A stretch of DNA of 64,000 nucleotides, taken from positions 7,630,995 through 7,694,994 of the forward strand of contig NC_066549.1 of assembly GCF_024679095.1 (NCBI RefSeq), given 5' to 3'. The stretch is from Eriocheir sinensis. Its lineage: Eukaryota > Arthropoda > Malacostraca > Decapoda > Varunidae. Positions 10,540 to 24,627 of this stretch are shown here, in pieces. A program made the translations under genes and the position numbers. Below the pieces are notes generated by a model. That model was not told the DNA's origin and searched no databases. It saw only the letters and a list, made by a program, of their open reading frames with translations. Positions within the stretch are counted from its first letter, which is position 1; each line of letters begins with the position of its first letter.

Positions 10540-11675
10540 TTTTTACTTAGCGCTATTTTGAAGGAATTTCGCTTGAGGACGTTTGGCTACTCGTCACCGG
10601 GCGCCAGGAATTAGGGGTTTGTTTCCTTGAAGTGGAGGGAAGTAGAGTGAGTCAAATGGTGTTAGTGGTTAGTGATGGTGGTGCTCAGGCTCTTCTCTTT
10701 AATCTTTACTTCCTCCTCCTTCTCCTCCTCTTCTTTTTTTCTTTACTTCCTCCTCTCCCGTTCTCTCTTCTCTGATCTTCCTCTTCTCTTTTCTTCACTT
10801 CCTCTTCCTCTCATCTTTTCACTTCCTTCCTCTCTCCTTTACTAATCTTCTCTTCCCCCTCTCCCGTTCTCTCTTCTCTTATCTTCCTCCTCTTCTCTTT
10901 TCTTCATTTTCTCTTTCTCTCCTCTTTTCTCTTCACTGCTTCTTCTCCTCTTCTCTTCTAATCTTCACTTCCTCTTCCTCCTCTTCTTTTTTCTTCTCTT
11001 CTTCCCCTCCCGTTCTCTCTTCTCTTATCTTCCTCCTCTTTTCTTCATTTTCTCTTCCTCTCGTCTTTTCTCTTCACTTCCTTCCTCTTTCCTCTTCTAA
11101 TCTTCACTTCCTCCTCCTCCTCCTTCCTCTTCTTTCTCTTCTCTTCCTCTTCACTTTACTTCCTCTTTCTCTCGTCTTTTCTCTTCACTGCCTCTTCTTC
11201 TCCTTTTCTAATCTTCACTTCCTCCTCTTTCCTTTTCTTCTCTACTTTATCCTCTTCTCCTTCCTCTTAACTTCACTTCTTCCTCTTTTCGTCTCTTATT
11301 TTCACTTCCTCCTCTTCTCTTTTCTTCGCCTCCTCTTCTCTGCCTTCTCTTTTCTTCCTCTTTCTCCTCTTTCTGTATTTTGTTTTGTTTGTTTCTCTTT
11401 CTTTCCCTTCGCTTCCTTTTCTCTTCTCTTCTGTTCCTCCTTCTCTTCCTCTTCCTCTTCTGTTTTTTTTTTCCTTCTCAGATTGATTAATGGTCCTTGC
11501 AATCTTTATCTTCCTCTTCCCTTCCTCCTCTCTTCTCTTCCCTTCCTCTTCTCTTCCTCTTCTTCCTCTTTCCGTTTTTTGTTTGTTTTGCTTCTCGCTT
11601 TAAATAAGTCTTACTGTCTTTCTCTTCCTCTTTTACTTATTTTCTTTTTGTTTGTCTTAAGTATTTGAATGGTGT
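10540..11675 (+). repeat. CT-rich low-complexity tract
   Basis: Phrases such as CTTCACTTCCTCCTC and CTCTTCTCTTTTCTTC recur many times. It begins after about 140 bp of complex sequence (10540-10690). No gene seen. Confidence 0.75.
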
Positions 11676-11837
<162 letters not shown>

Positions 11838-11884
11838 CTTTCTCCGTCTTCATAGTTGTTTTTTAGCGCGGTTGTATGTAACCC

Positions 11885-12500
<616 letters not shown>

Positions 12501-12501
<1 letters not shown>

Positions 12502-13305
12502 ATCATTTTCCTCGTTAAGTCTCTGCTACGCCATCTAACATCAAGGTGTCTATATTTATTTCTACACGTTTGTTATGTATTATTATCTTGACATTTGTTC
12601 CTTCCTCCCTTCTAATGCGCCTTCGTCTCTTCCTTCGTTCTTCCTTCATCTCCTTTCTTCCTTTCTGGTATCTCTTCATTACCTTTGTTTCACTACTTAT
12701 ATTTTTCTTTCTCCTTTTCCTTTTTTCCTTCTTTAATTTTCTTTTCTTTTTTTTCTCTCATTTTCCTTCTCCTTTTTCCTCCCTATCTCACGTATTTCTT
12801 TCATCACCTTCTTTTCTCTTCTTTGTACTCTTGTTATTTTCTTCTCCCTTATTCCCTTTCTTACTTTCTCTTCATTCCTTCCTTCATCATTTATCTATTC
12901 CTTATTCCTTACCTCTCTTGTTTCATTAATTAGTTTCTTTTCTTTCTTCTTTCTTTTCTTCCCCTCTCTTTTTTTCTTCATTACCACTATCTTTATTATT
13001 TCTTTTCTTCCTTCTCTCTTTCCTTCTTATTTTCTTTCTTTTCGTCCTTTTTTTCTTTCTCCCTTATTTCCTTCCTTTCCTTCAATCCATACTTTCTTCT
13101 ATCTCTCCTTCTTTTCTTACTTTCTTATTTCCTTCCTTTCCTTTGCTGCCAATCTATCCTTCCTTCCTTCCTTTCTCTCTTTTATTCTTTATTCCATTTT
13201 CTTTTCTATCTGTCTGTTATTCCTCTTTTTTGTTCTTTTCTGTCCCCCTTTTCTTGGCCTTCTACCTCCCATCCTTCCTTTCTTCTTTTATTCCTTCCTT
13301 CCTTC

Positions 13306-13340
<35 letters not shown>

Positions 13341-13795
13341 TCAGTATTTACTTTCTTCCTACAATCCATCCCTCTTTTCTTTCTTCCTTCCTTCCTTCCT
13401 TCCTTCCTTCGTTGTTTCTTTCTTTCCCCCCTTTCTACTTTTCTTTCCTTCCTTCAACATTTTCTTTCTTCCTACAATCCATTCTTCTTTCCTTCCTTCC
13501 TCCCTTACTTCTTCCTTTCCTTCCTTCCTCTCTTACTTCTTCCTTTCCTTCCCTCCTTCTTTCCTACCTCCCTTCCTTCCTTTCTTCTTTCCTTCCTTCC
13601 TACTTTTCTTTTTCTCAGTAAATCCTTCCTTCCTTCCTTCTTTCCTTCCTTCCTTCCTTCCTTCTCCCTTCCTCCCTGTTTGCCTGCGTGCCTTCCTCCC
13701 TTCCTTCTTTTTCCTAGTTCTTATCTTTCTCTGCCTTCCTTCCTTCCTTCCTTCCTTCCTTCCTTCCTCCTCAAAACACTCGTTCGTTCCGTGCT
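12501..13795 (+). repeat. Pyrimidine tract rich in (CCTT)n
   Basis: From 13150 onward dominated by CCTT/CTTT tetranucleotides with perfect runs (13305-13342, 13735-13770). Two short phrases with CTACAATCCAT recur at 13360 and 13470. Confidence 0.8.
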
Positions 13796-13814
13796 TCCTG
13801 TTGCACCCTGAATA

Positions 13815-14297
13815 AGCAGCTGTTGTTGTTGTTGTTGTTGTTGTTGCAAAGTAGGTGTTGGTGTCGGTGGTGGTGATGAAGGTTGTGTAGGTAGTGGTAA
13901 TTTTTGAGGTGGTGATATGGTGGTGATGTAGGTGGTGAAAGTGGTGGTGCTGGTGATGATGGTGGAGGTCAAGGTGTGATGGTGATGTTCAATGGTGGAG
14001 GTGGTAGTGGAGTTGGTGTTGGTGGTGAAGATGGTGGTAGTGACTTGTGGTGGTGGGGGAATTAAGTGATGGTGATGATGATGATGGTAGTGTTGTTGTT
14101 GTTGTTGAGGGTGGTGGTGATGATGGTGATGATGTTGATGATGTCGTTGTTGTTGTTGTTGTTAGTGGTGGTGGTGGTGATGATGGTAGTGATGTTGTTG
14201 TTGTTGTTGTTGAGGGTGGTGGTGATGATGGTGATGATGTTGATGATGTCGTTGTTGTTGTTGTTGTTAGTGGTGGTGGTGGTGATGATGGTAGTGA

Positions 14298-14328
<31 letters not shown>

Positions 14329-14420
14329 AGTGGTTGTGGTGGAGGTGATGGTAGTGGCTATGGTGGGGATGTTGTTGTTGTTGTTGTTGTTATTGGTGGT
14401 GGTGGTGGTGGTCAAGGAGG
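13815..14420 (+). repeat. GTT/GGT/GAT minisatellite with a 105-bp duplication
   Basis: A block starting GAGGGTGGTGGTGATGATGG at 14107 recurs at 14212 (period 105 bp), with a partial third copy after 14310. Because 105 is a multiple of 3, the 284-codon plus frame shows a repeating Val/Gly/Asp peptide. This reflects the DNA repeat, not a gene. Confidence 0.8.
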
Positions 14421-14719
14421 CAGCAAAGGCTCATTCCGGGAACTTTCGGGGCTTCACTCAGGTGCTTCACGTGCTGCAGGTGTGGCGAGGGGGGAGGAGG
14501 ACGTGCTGTTTGTCACGTTCCTTCATTCACCTGTTGTGTTTTGTTTACATCTTTGTTTGTTCGTTTGTCTGTTTGTTTGCATTACCTGTTTCGTATGTTT
14601 GGTTGGCTCAAGATTTTTTTTTTTTGTTGTTGTTGGTGGTGGTGGTGATGGTGGTGTTTCTGTTGTTGTTGTTGTTGTTGTTGTTGTTATTTCTGCCGCT
14701 CTCATTGCTTTACTAACTT
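14421..14719. other. Short complex segment with GTTT and GTT runs
   Basis: 14425-14520 is non-repetitive with moderate GC. The rest is TTTG and (GTT)n. No gene evidence. Confidence 0.35.
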
Positions 14720-15665
14720 GTCTTTCTTCATTTCTTCTATCTATCATTCTTTGCTTTCTATTCTCCTTTATTTCTTCCTTTGTTTCTGTTCTCCCTTGTT
14801 CTTTCCTTTCTTTTTTTTCCTATTTTCCTTTATTTTTCTCCTTTTTTCTATTCTTCCTTATTTATTTCCTTCTTTCTGTCCTTCCTTTCTATTTTCTTTG
14901 ATTTCTTCTTTCATTTCTATTCTTCGATCCGTCTTTCCTTCCTTCATTGCCACCTTCCTTTTATTGTTTTCCTTATATTTCTTTCCTTCCCTTTTTTCTT
15001 TCTTCAATTTTCTTTCTCTTTTCTTTCCCTTTTTCTTTGATTTTTTTTCTATATTTCTCTTTTTCCTCTCCTCCCTTCTTTCCTTCCTTAATTCCCTTCA
15101 ATCAATTTTCCTTTTTCCTTTCTTACTTCTTTCCTTTTCTTTCATCATATTTCTTTTTCCTCACTTTTTTTTCTGTGTATTGCGTGTCTTTTTTTTCTTT
15201 CCTTCCTTCCTTCCTTCCTTCCATCTTTCATTCCTTAATTCCCTTCAACTTTCAATTTTCCTTTTTCCTTTTCTGGTACTTCTTTCCTTTTCTTTCATCA
15301 TATTTCTTTCTTTTTCCTAAATTTTCTTTGTCTGTCTTGTTTTGTCTTTCCTTCCTTCCTTCTTTCTTTCCTTCCTTCCTTCCTTCTTTCATTCCATATT
15401 TCCCTTCAATCAATTTTCTTTTTTCCTTTCTTACTTCTTTCCTTTTCTTTCATCATATTTCTTTCTTTTTCCTAACTTTTCTTTGTTTGTCTTCTTTTCC
15501 TTTTTTTCTTTCCTTTTCTTTTTTTAATTTTCTTTCATTGTCCTTCTCCTTTTTCCTCCCTATCTCACGTATTTCTTTCATCACTTTCTTCTTTTCTCTT
15601 CTTTCCTTTCTACTTCTGTTATTTATTTTCCTTCCTTCTTTCCTTCCTTCCTTCCTTCCTTCTTA
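14720..15665 (+). repeat. Pyrimidine tract with ~155-bp tandem units
   Basis: TTCTTTCATCATATTTCTTT, preceded by TTCCCTTCAATCAATTTTC-like text, recurs near 15135, 15290 and 15450, marking three diverged tandem units. Confidence 0.75.
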
Positions 15666-15794
15666 AATCGGCTCCTCTCGGCTAAGCTATTTTACTGCCC
15701 TGCCATGGCTATACGTTCTCTGGCACTTTTGTTTTTGTTGTTCTTCTCTATTTCTATGTTGTTCTTTTGTGTTTATATCCATTCTTAGATTTAT

Positions 15795-15833
<39 letters not shown>

Positions 15834-16032
15834 TGAGGTGATGGCCTGAGTTTATCTGACACTTGTTTGGGGGGGGGGGGGAGGAGGGGGGGGGAAGGGG
15901 AGGGGGCGGAGGAGAGCCAAGTGGGGGGGACAGGAAGAGAGAGAAGAGAGAGAGAAAGGGAGGAGAGAAAGAGTGCGAGTAAGAGGAAAGGGAAGGGGAA
16001 GGAGGAGAGAAAGAGTGCAAGGAAGAGGAGGA
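15666..16032. repeat. (GA)n, poly-G and polypurine block
   Basis: About 120 bp of complex sequence (15666-15790) is followed by (GA)n at about 15797-15828, a G-run near 15870 and GGAGAGAAAGAGTGC duplicated at about 15960 and 16005. Confidence 0.7.
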
Positions 16033-16076
16033 GGAACACAAAGGAACACAAAGGAAGAACAAACAACAGCAGGAGG
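16033..16076 (-). mobile_element. LINE family I, extreme 3' tail fragment
   Basis: On the minus strand this reads the terminal 40 bp or so of LINE family I: GCTGTTGTTTGTTCTTCC, then TTTGTGTTCC twice. Both sides abut (AGG)n. Only the end of the element is present, as expected of very short 5'-truncated insertions. Confidence 0.5.
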
Positions 16077-16242
16077 AGGAGGAGGAGGAGGAGGAGGCTG
16101 ACTCAGAGAACAATTGTGAGAATATAATGAGACCGGAGAAGGAAAGAGGAAAAGGAAGCGGGGTGAAGACAGAAGAAAGAGGAAATAAAGAGGAGAGTGA
16201 TAATGAGGAAGAGAGAGAAAGAGAGAGATTATATACTTTTTA

Positions 16243-16312
<70 letters not shown>

Positions 16313-16351
16313 CACTACCACCACCATCACCACTACTACTACTACTACTAC

Positions 16352-16384
<33 letters not shown>

Positions 16385-16388
16385 CTCC

Positions 16389-16419
<31 letters not shown>

Positions 16420-16445
16420 TTATTACCGTTAATCTACTTATTTTT
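16077..16445. repeat. (AGG)n, (TC)n, (CTA)n, (TAA)n compound
   Basis: Consecutive microsatellites: AGG (16074-16097), purine-rich DNA, TC (16246-16280), CTA/CCA (16281-16350) and TAA (16350-16381), then CTA again. Confidence 0.85.
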
Positions 16446-17235
<790 letters not shown>

Positions 17236-18225
17236 CAAGCATTGATATATAAAGCTTAGAAGAGGAGGAGAAGGACGGGAAGAGTGTGTAGGGGAAGGAA
17301 GATAACAAAAAGAAGGGGAAGAGGAGGAAATGACAGGATACGTGAAGATAGAGGCAGAAGAAAAGAAGACCAAATGAGGGTAGGGCTTTAATTTAAATCA
17401 CGTGGGAAGTCCAACATTTCGAAAACTATGAAAAATAATATACAGAAAAAAATCACGAGGAAGAGTTGATTGCCAGAGGTAGTTTTGGTATGGGAGAGCA
17501 AGTGATGGGAGAGGAAGGAAGGGGAAGTGGAGGGCTAGATTGGGCAAGAGACGGTAGAACGAAGAAAGGAAGAGGGAGAGGAAGAAGAGGAGGAGGAGAA
17601 ATATAGGTATGGTACGATGGAGAAAAGACAGACGAAGAATAAAGAAGAAAAAGAGGAGGAGGAGGAGAAGGAGGGCAAGTGTGGGTAGAGGAAGGAAGAG
17701 CCCCCCCCCCAAAAAAAAAAAAAAAAGGGAAGAGGAGGAAATGACAGGATATGAGAAGATAGAGGAAGAAGAAGAGGAGAGCAAACGAGGGTAGATAAAG
17801 AAGGGAGAAAGAAGAAGAGGAAGAAGAAACGAAAGAGAAGTGTATGTCAGAGAAGAGGAAGGTAAAGGAAGAAGAAGAAGAAGAAGAAGAAGAAGAAGAA
17901 GAAGAAGAAGAAGAAGAAGAAGAAGAAAGAGGCGACGATAGAGAAAGGAAATGTAAAGAAAGGGAAGATGAGAGTATGGGAATATAGAGGAAGAAGAAGA
18001 AGAAGAGGGACTGTCAAGGAAGAGGAAGAGGGAAAAGGAAGAAGAAGAAGAAGAAGAAGAAGAAGGAGGCAAATGAGGATAGAGGAAGGAAGTGTAAAGA
18101 AAGGGAAGATGAGAGTATGGGAAGGAAGAGGAAGAGGAAGGAGAAAAAGAGGAGGGACTGTCAAGGAAGAGGAAGAGGAAGGGGAAGAAGAAGAAAGAGA
18201 AGACGGGAAGGCATTAATAAAGTTT
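17236..18225 (+). repeat. Polypurine tract with ~140-bp repeats
   Basis: A/G-rich. GTAAAGAAAGGGAAGATGAG occurs near 17950 and 18090, and GAGGAGGAAATGACAGGATA near 17323 and 17737, so segments have duplicated within the tract. (AGA)n at 17871-17927. Confidence 0.75.
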
Positions 18226-18813
<588 letters not shown>

Positions 18814-18896
18814 TAATTCCCTTTTATAGCTTCCTTTCTTTCTCTCTCTTTCTTTCTCTCTCTATACTGATAATTAATTTCTGGAGGGACGTAATT

Positions 18897-19560
18897 TATG
18901 AAGAAGAAGGAGGAGGAGGAGGAGGAGGAGGAGGAGGAGGAGGAGGAGGAGGAAGTTGAAGAAGAGGAAGAGAAGAAGAAGAAAACGAAACATGAAGAAG
19001 AAGAAGAAGAAGAAGAAGAAGAAGAAGAAGAAGAAGAAGACGAAGCAGGAAAAAGAAGAAGAAGAAGAAGAAAAAAGATGACGAAGAAGGAAGAAGGAGA
19101 AGACGAAGAAGAAGAAGAAGAAGAAGAAGAAGAAGAAGAAGAAAGAATAACAACAACAACAACAACAACATCACCAACAACAACAAGAACAAGGCGATGA
19201 TGAGAAGGAGAACGAGAACCAGTAAACAGAAACGAAGGGAAGGGAGGAAGAAGGAAAAAACATATAAGTAGGGAGAGGGGAATAGGAGGAAAAAGAATAA
19301 AAGAGAGGAGAAAGAAATAACAGCATAACAAGGGAGATGATCGGATCCGACGAACGAGGAAGGAAAAAAGAAACGGAAAAAGGAAAAAGAAGGGAAGCTG
19401 GAGGAGGAGGAGGAGGAGGAGGAAGTATCGGAGAAGGAGGAGGAAAAGATATATAAGAACTGCAAGAAGTGAAGTAACGAGGAGGAGAGAAACTCGGGTG
19501 AAGAAAGAGAGAAAGAAAAATAAAGAAAAGTAAGGAAGTAAGTTTTTTTTCTCCCCTTAC
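18897..19560 (+). repeat. (AGG)n/(AGA)n/(CAA)n and purine-rich DNA
   Basis: (AGG)n at 18907-18950, several (GAA)n runs to 19143 and (CAA)n at about 19148-19190, then purine-rich sequence to 19560. Confidence 0.8.
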
Positions 19561-21055
19561 TTAAATTTAGATCAGAAAGCGTTAGTTGACGGCAGCGATT
19601 TTAAGAACCAAGAAAGAGAACTGGGATGAAGGAGAGAGAGAGAGAGAGAGAGTGATGATGAGAGAACAAGGAAGAGATGGAAGGGAAGAGTGATAAGCGA
19701 TGGACATAGTTACTTAATTAAGGAGATCAAAGAAGAGGTTTGGTTTGGGATGAGAGTGAGTGACAGAAGGGGAACATCGTCGCTTCTGAAGACCAAGGAA
19801 GAGGTTTTGGGATGAAAGATTGATAGAAGGGGAACATCGTCGCTTCTGAAGACCAAGGAAGAGGTTTTGGGATGAAAGATTGATAGAAGGGGAACATCGT
19901 CGCTTCTGAAGACCAAGGAAGAGGTTTTGGGATGAAAGATTGACAGAAGGAGATCATCGTCGTTTCTGAAGACCGAGGAAGAGGTTTTGGGATGAAAGAT
20001 TGATAGAAGAAGAACATCGTCGCTTCTGAAGACCAAGAAAGAGGTTTGGGATGAAAGATTGAGACAGAGAAGGAGATCATCGTTTCGTTTCTGAGAGAAG
20101 AAAAGAGTTTTTGGATGAAAGATGAGGAAGGGAGATCATCGTCGTTCTGAGAAGAGAGAGGAAGAGTTTTGGGATGAAAGATTGACAGAAGGAGATCATC
20201 GTCGTTCTGAAGATTGATAGAAGAAGAACATCGTCGCTTCTGAAGACCAAGAAAGAGGTTTGGGATGAAAGAGGGACAGTGACAGAATGTTATAGGAGAA
20301 GAACATAGTAACTTGAAAAGAACAAGGAAGAGATGAGAGGGAAGAGTGATAAAAGAAGAATATAGTAACTCGAGAAGAGCAAAGAAGAGATGAAGGAAAG
20401 AATGATGGGAGAATATAGTAACTTTAGGAGGAACAAGGAAGAGAAATGAGAGGAAAGAGGAATAGAAAAGGAACTAGTCGCTTCAAGATACCAAAGAAAA
20501 GGCTTGAGATGAAGAAAAGAGAATGATAGAACACAGTAACTTAGAGGAACAAGGAAGAGAAATGAGAGGAAAAGGGAACAGGAAAAGAACTTATAGTCGT
20601 TTCAGGAGCCCTAGTAAAAAGCTTTGGAACATAGTCGCTTCAAGATACCAAAGAAAAGGCTTGAGATGAAGAAAAGAGAATGATAGAACACAGTAACTTA
20701 GAGGAACAAGGAAGATAAATGAGAGGAAAGAGGAACAAAGAAAAGAACTTAGACGTTTCAGAAGGCCAAGTAAGTTAGGATGAAGGAAAATTAAATAGAA
20801 GGACATTGTCGTTTAACTTTTAAGAAGACCAAGGAAGAAATTTGCGATGAAGAAAAGACTGACATAAGAACATTGTCGTTTTAAAAGACCAAAGACGAGG
20901 CTTGAGATGAAGGAAAATATAATAGAATAACATAATCATTTCAGAGTTCAAGGAAGACTTTGAGATGAAGGGAAGAGCCATAGGAGGACTTGATCGTTTC
21001 AGAGATCTCAGAAGAGTCTTAGGATCTAGAAATGAGATATGAGACCCGGAAAATA
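19561..21055 (+). repeat. 60-bp minisatellite decaying into diverged units
   Basis: A unit with GAACATCGTCGCTTCTGAAG and GGTTTTGGGATGAAAGATTG repeats exactly every 60 bp from about 19741 to 20040, then with growing divergence to about 21050 (AGTAACTTAGAGGAACAAGG duplicated near 20540 and 20690). Two minus-strand frames show different 20-residue periodic peptides, so neither is favoured as coding. Confidence 0.85.
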
Positions 21056-21655
21056 CTTAACAAACAAACAAACAAACATGTGAGTGATGAACATAATTGC
21101 TACAGACGATGATAGAAGAGGCTTGCGACGTAGGAAAGATTGGTAAACGGAAAACACTTGAAATAACAAATAACCAAATGAGTGAGTAAGTGAGTGAGTG
21201 AATTGATTGCGAGATAACTAGCCATCTTACTAACCTATTAACTATCTTCCAAACAAATTATAATTACCTAATCTATCTAATTAACCACCTTTCTTCTCCT
21301 CTTTTTCCTCTTTTCTTCTCCTTTTCTTCTTCTCCATTTCTTTTCCTTTTCTTCTCCTCCTTCATCTTCTCCTTTTCTTCATATTCTTCTCTTCTTCTTT
21401 TCTTCTTCTTCTTCTTCTTCTTCTTCTTCTTCTTCTTCTCCTTTTCTTCTTCTTCTTTTCTTCTTCTTCTTCTTCTTCTTTAACTAATTAACTACCTAGC
21501 TTACGAACTCACGAATGAATAACCAAACTGACTAACCAACTAACGCAACTAACACACTCATTCACTAACTAACCGATTACCTAATTATTATCTATCCAAA
21601 TAATTAACCGTTGAACTAAATAACAAACTCGCTAACTACTAAACACATGAACATT
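21056..21655 (+). repeat. Degenerate AACA/CTAA tetranucleotides and (CTT)n
   Basis: AAAC repeats at 21060-21078, (CTT)n-rich DNA at 21300-21480, and irregular CTAA/AACT repeats from 21485 to 21650. No gene. Confidence 0.7.
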
Positions 21656-21718
21656 AGATTTATAAATAGAAAAAAAAGCAAAAAAGAGAAGGAAAATAAG
21701 TGTAGAGAGTAAAAATTA

Positions 21719-21719
<1 letters not shown>

Positions 21720-21797
<78 letters not shown>
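21720..21797 (+). repeat. (GA)n microsatellite, ~76 bp
   Basis: Uninterrupted GA repeat. Confidence 0.95.
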
Positions 21798-21801
<4 letters not shown>

Positions 21802-22335
21802 ACATAGGGCACTGGAGACACACAATAATGAAGTCTGGGAAAAGAATTGAAGAAAGAGAAAGAGAAAAAGAGAGGGGAAGAGAAAGAGATAAAGGTGGAG
21901 AGAAACGAAATACAAGAACCAAAGACACCGGAGACAGCCAAAGAAAGAAGAGATGAAAAAAAAAAAAAGAGAGAAAGAGAGAGAGGGAAAGAGGGAAGAC
22001 TAGAGGGGAAGAAAGAGAAGGAGGAGGAGGAGGAGGAGGAGGAGGAGTGGTGTGTGTGTTATGTGACTGACAAAAAGAGAACGGAGAGCGAAAGAAAATA
22101 TATTGAGGAACTGATAGATATAATGAATTTGACAACCACGGAGAAAGAAAACACTAGAGAGGGGAGGAAGGGAACGCTGAAGGAGGAGGAGGAAAGTGAG
22201 TTGAGAGAGGAGTAATATGAAGAATTAGATACAAGAAGAAAAAGAAGAAGAAGGAGAGAAAGAAGAGGAAGGAAGGTGAATTGGGATTGTAATAATATAA
22301 AGAAATAAATAGAAGGAGGAGGAAAAAAAGGATTA
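21798..22335 (+). repeat. Repeat family C, diverged copy
   Basis: Shares ordered blocks with 27855-28500: a CATCGGAGAGAGAC-like block (here CACCGGAGACAGCC, 21925), (AGG)n, TTATGTGACTGA (22060), GAAAATATATTGAGGAAC (22093) and ATAATGAATTTGAC. The unit is about 300 bp and purine-rich. Function unknown. Confidence 0.6.
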
Positions 22336-22600
22336 GGAGGAGGAGGAGGAGGAGGAACACAAAGGAAGAATAAACAACAGCAGACCTGATGGTCCTTAAG
22401 AGGCTGTTTGTGACAAGGTGGAAGATGAAGGACAGCAAAGGCGAAGGCTCCTCCCCACCCCCCCATCCCTCCTGCCAAAGCTGGCAGGGAAGGAAAAAGA
22501 ACCATGCAGCATGGAAAAACTGCATGGAATTTATATAGGAAAGAGGAAAGAACTACCATTACTGCTACCACTAACTCTCCCGTTTTAGCATTCTCATCTC
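22336..22600 (-). mobile_element. LINE family I, isolated 3' UTR
   Basis: The minus strand matches the 3' UTR of the fuller copies at 23341-24627 and 32151-32980, including CTGCATGG...CCATGCAG hairpin arms (22502-22527), a second hairpin with arms CCTGCCA and TGGCAGG (22471-22488), and the terminal CTGCTGTTGTTTATTCTTCC then TTTGTGTTCC. No coding part remains. The element ends against (AGG)n. Confidence 0.75.
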
Positions 22601-23064
22601 ATTTACTCATTTTTCATAATTCTTCCCACTACCACCAGACAGGAGACCAGGTGGGGAGAGCGAGAGCGAGATAGACAGAGAGACAGAGAGACACAAAGAG
22701 ACAGAGACTGATTCATTCGTTCCTCTACAAACCAATTACAGAAGGAGGAGGAGGAAGAGGAGGTAAACAATCAATGAACAATCAATTAACTTTTTTATTA
22801 ATGGAAACCAAAGACTCGAGAGAATAAAAAAGGAACCAAAAAAAAAAAAAAAAAACGAAGTCGAAAATTAATTAATGAAAGATAAAAAAAAAAGACAGCG
22901 AAGGGAGTGCGATAATAAGGGCGGAGGGAAAGGGGAAAGGGGAATAAAGAGGAAGTAATAAAGAGAAAGAGAAAGGAAAGGAAGGAAAAAAATTAAACAA
23001 TACAAAAAACGCAGCGGTCCAGGAACCACAGTGGAGTGAAGGAGGAAGTGGAGGAAGGAGGAGG
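22601..23064. other. Mixed complex and purine-rich sequence
   Basis: Contains GACAGAGAGACAGAGAGACA near 22673, an A-run of about 18 at 22838 and purine-rich DNA. No gene recognised. Confidence 0.4.
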
Positions 23065-23290
23065 AGAAACATGGAAACATGGACTAGCAGGCAGCAGAAA
23101 GCCTTTTGGCTCATTACTAGGCTGCCTGCGTTCAGTGATTTAATCAATCCGTTTGCCATAGGAGTGGCTTGCAGGGAAGGATTAAAGCACTTGTGTATCT
23201 ACTCTTGGGAATGTTCAGTTCACTCCCGATGCAGCAAAGTGGCGATCAATGCGTTTCTTGAAGGAGTTGATGGTCTCTGCGCTAACAAAA
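23065..23290 (-). mobile_element. LINE family IV, 3' end with RT C-terminus
   Basis: On the minus strand an open stretch ending about 23225 encodes ETINSFKKRIDRHF and then a stop, matching the C-terminal (T-x-x-x-F-K-x-R-L/I-D) end of the other LINE frames here. The ~150-nt 3' UTR is unlike family I and ends in TCCATGTTTCCATGTTTC against (AGG)n. Severely 5'-truncated. Confidence 0.65.
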
Positions 23291-23340
23291 GAAAAACAAG
23301 AAGGAGGAGGAGGAAAAAGAAGAGGAGGAACACACAGCAA

Positions 23341-24627
23341 CACAAAGGAAGAACAAACAACAGCAGACCTGCTGGTCCTTACGAAGCTGTTTGTGACAAA
23401 CTACACTAACTATCTAATCAAAGGTGGAAGATGAAGGACAGCAAAGGCGAAGGCTCCTCCCCCCCCCCTCCCCCCCCCATCCCTCTAGCCAAAGCTGGCA
23501 GGAAAGGAAAAAGAACCATGCAGCATGGAAAAACTGCATGGAAATTATGTAGGAAAAGGAAAGAACTACCATTACTGCTACCACTAACCGGGCGATAAAA
23601 GCGGACAAGGACACCAGTATTCAAAAGAACTTAACGTTATTACGACAATGAGTAATATCTTAGTTGCTGGTTGGATTCAAAATACTTGTCTAATCTATTC
23701 TTGAAGGCCGTAACTGTTGTACTATCAACGACATCACAGGGTAGAGAGTTCCAAACATTAACAACTCGATTGAAGAAGAAGTGTTTAGCTTCGTACGACG
23801 AGAATCTTTTACCACTTATCTTCAAATTGTGATTTCTTCTTGTTCTATTTGATCGATCAATTGTAAAGTAATCTTCCGCGTTAATATCACTGACTCCTTT
23901 AAACATTTTAAACACTTCTATTAGATCGCCTCGCATTCTTCGTTTTGATAGGCTGAATAAATTTACTTCTTTAAGCCTTTGTTCATACGATAAATTTTTC
24001 AACCTAGGAATCATCTTTGTTACTCTTCGTTGAACCCGTTCCAACTTTTCTATGTCTTTTCTGTAATAGGGAGACCAAAACTGTACTCAGTACTCTAGAC
24101 GGGGTCGAACCAACGAATTATACAGTTTTAATATTACTTTTTCCGATTTATTATCAAAGACTCGTCCGATGAAGCAAACCAATTTGTTTGCAGTTTTAAC
24201 TACCTCTGAACAATGCTGACCGGGCTTTAAATCGCTCGATATAGTGATTCCAAGATCCTTTTCCTTACTTACTGCAGAAAGTTGTTGGCCATTCATTACG
24301 TACCGAACGCGATTAATTTTTCCGATGTGCAACACTTTACATTTGTCAACGTTAAATTTTATTTCCCATTGATTGGCCCAACGTGCAAGTCGATCTAGAT
24401 CTGATTGTAAGGCTTCTTCGTCGAGTGTCGCAGTTACTTTCCTTGCAGTTTTTGTGTCATCAGCAAATTTTGATACTTTGCAAGTGAGCCCATCATCGAT
24501 ATCATTAACATAAATTAAGAAGAGCATGGGGCCAAGCACTGATCCTTGAGGTACGCCGCTTCTGACATCGAGCCAGTTAGATGTAACACCGTTTAGAACT
24601 ACTCTCTGTTTCCGCTCAGAGAGCCAG
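23341..24627 (-). mobile_element. LINE family I (CR1/Jockey-like), 5'-truncated
   Basis: A 1.29-kb minus-strand insertion. The 5' break at about 24627 lies inside the RT domain and joins (AGG)n. It continues through the RT C-terminal half, the RT stop at 23640, and a ~300-nt 3' UTR ending in CTTTGTGTT-type tail repeats next to purine-rich (AGG)n. It lacks the endonuclease and the first RT motifs. Same family as 32151-32980 (opposite orientation), 22336-22600 and 16033-16076. Confidence 0.85.
23640..24626 (-). pseudogene. Reverse transcriptase C-terminal half, LINE family I
   Basis: Starts at SERKQRVVLNG. RT motif B is SGVPQGSVLGP and motif C is FADD in KFADDTK (the second catalytic Asp pair). 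The conserved region after the palm includes LVRPRLEY, ERVQRRVTKMIPRLKNLSYE and the terminal NRVVNVWNSLPCDVVDS. Motif A and upstream are absent. One in-frame TGA (24087-24089) interrupts the frame where the copy at 32151-32980 has a Cys codon; the rest stays in one frame. It cannot encode an active enzyme. Confidence 0.85.

Noticed and set aside
14047..14901. 284-codon Val/Gly/Asp-rich frame
   Set aside because: A GGT/GTT/GAT minisatellite with 105-bp period explains it.
19710..20080. Minus-strand 20-residue repeat proteins
   Set aside because: Two phases are open with different peptides, caused by an exact 60-bp repeat.
23071..23409. 112-codon plus-strand frame
   Set aside because: Antisense to a LINE 3' end and 3' UTR.
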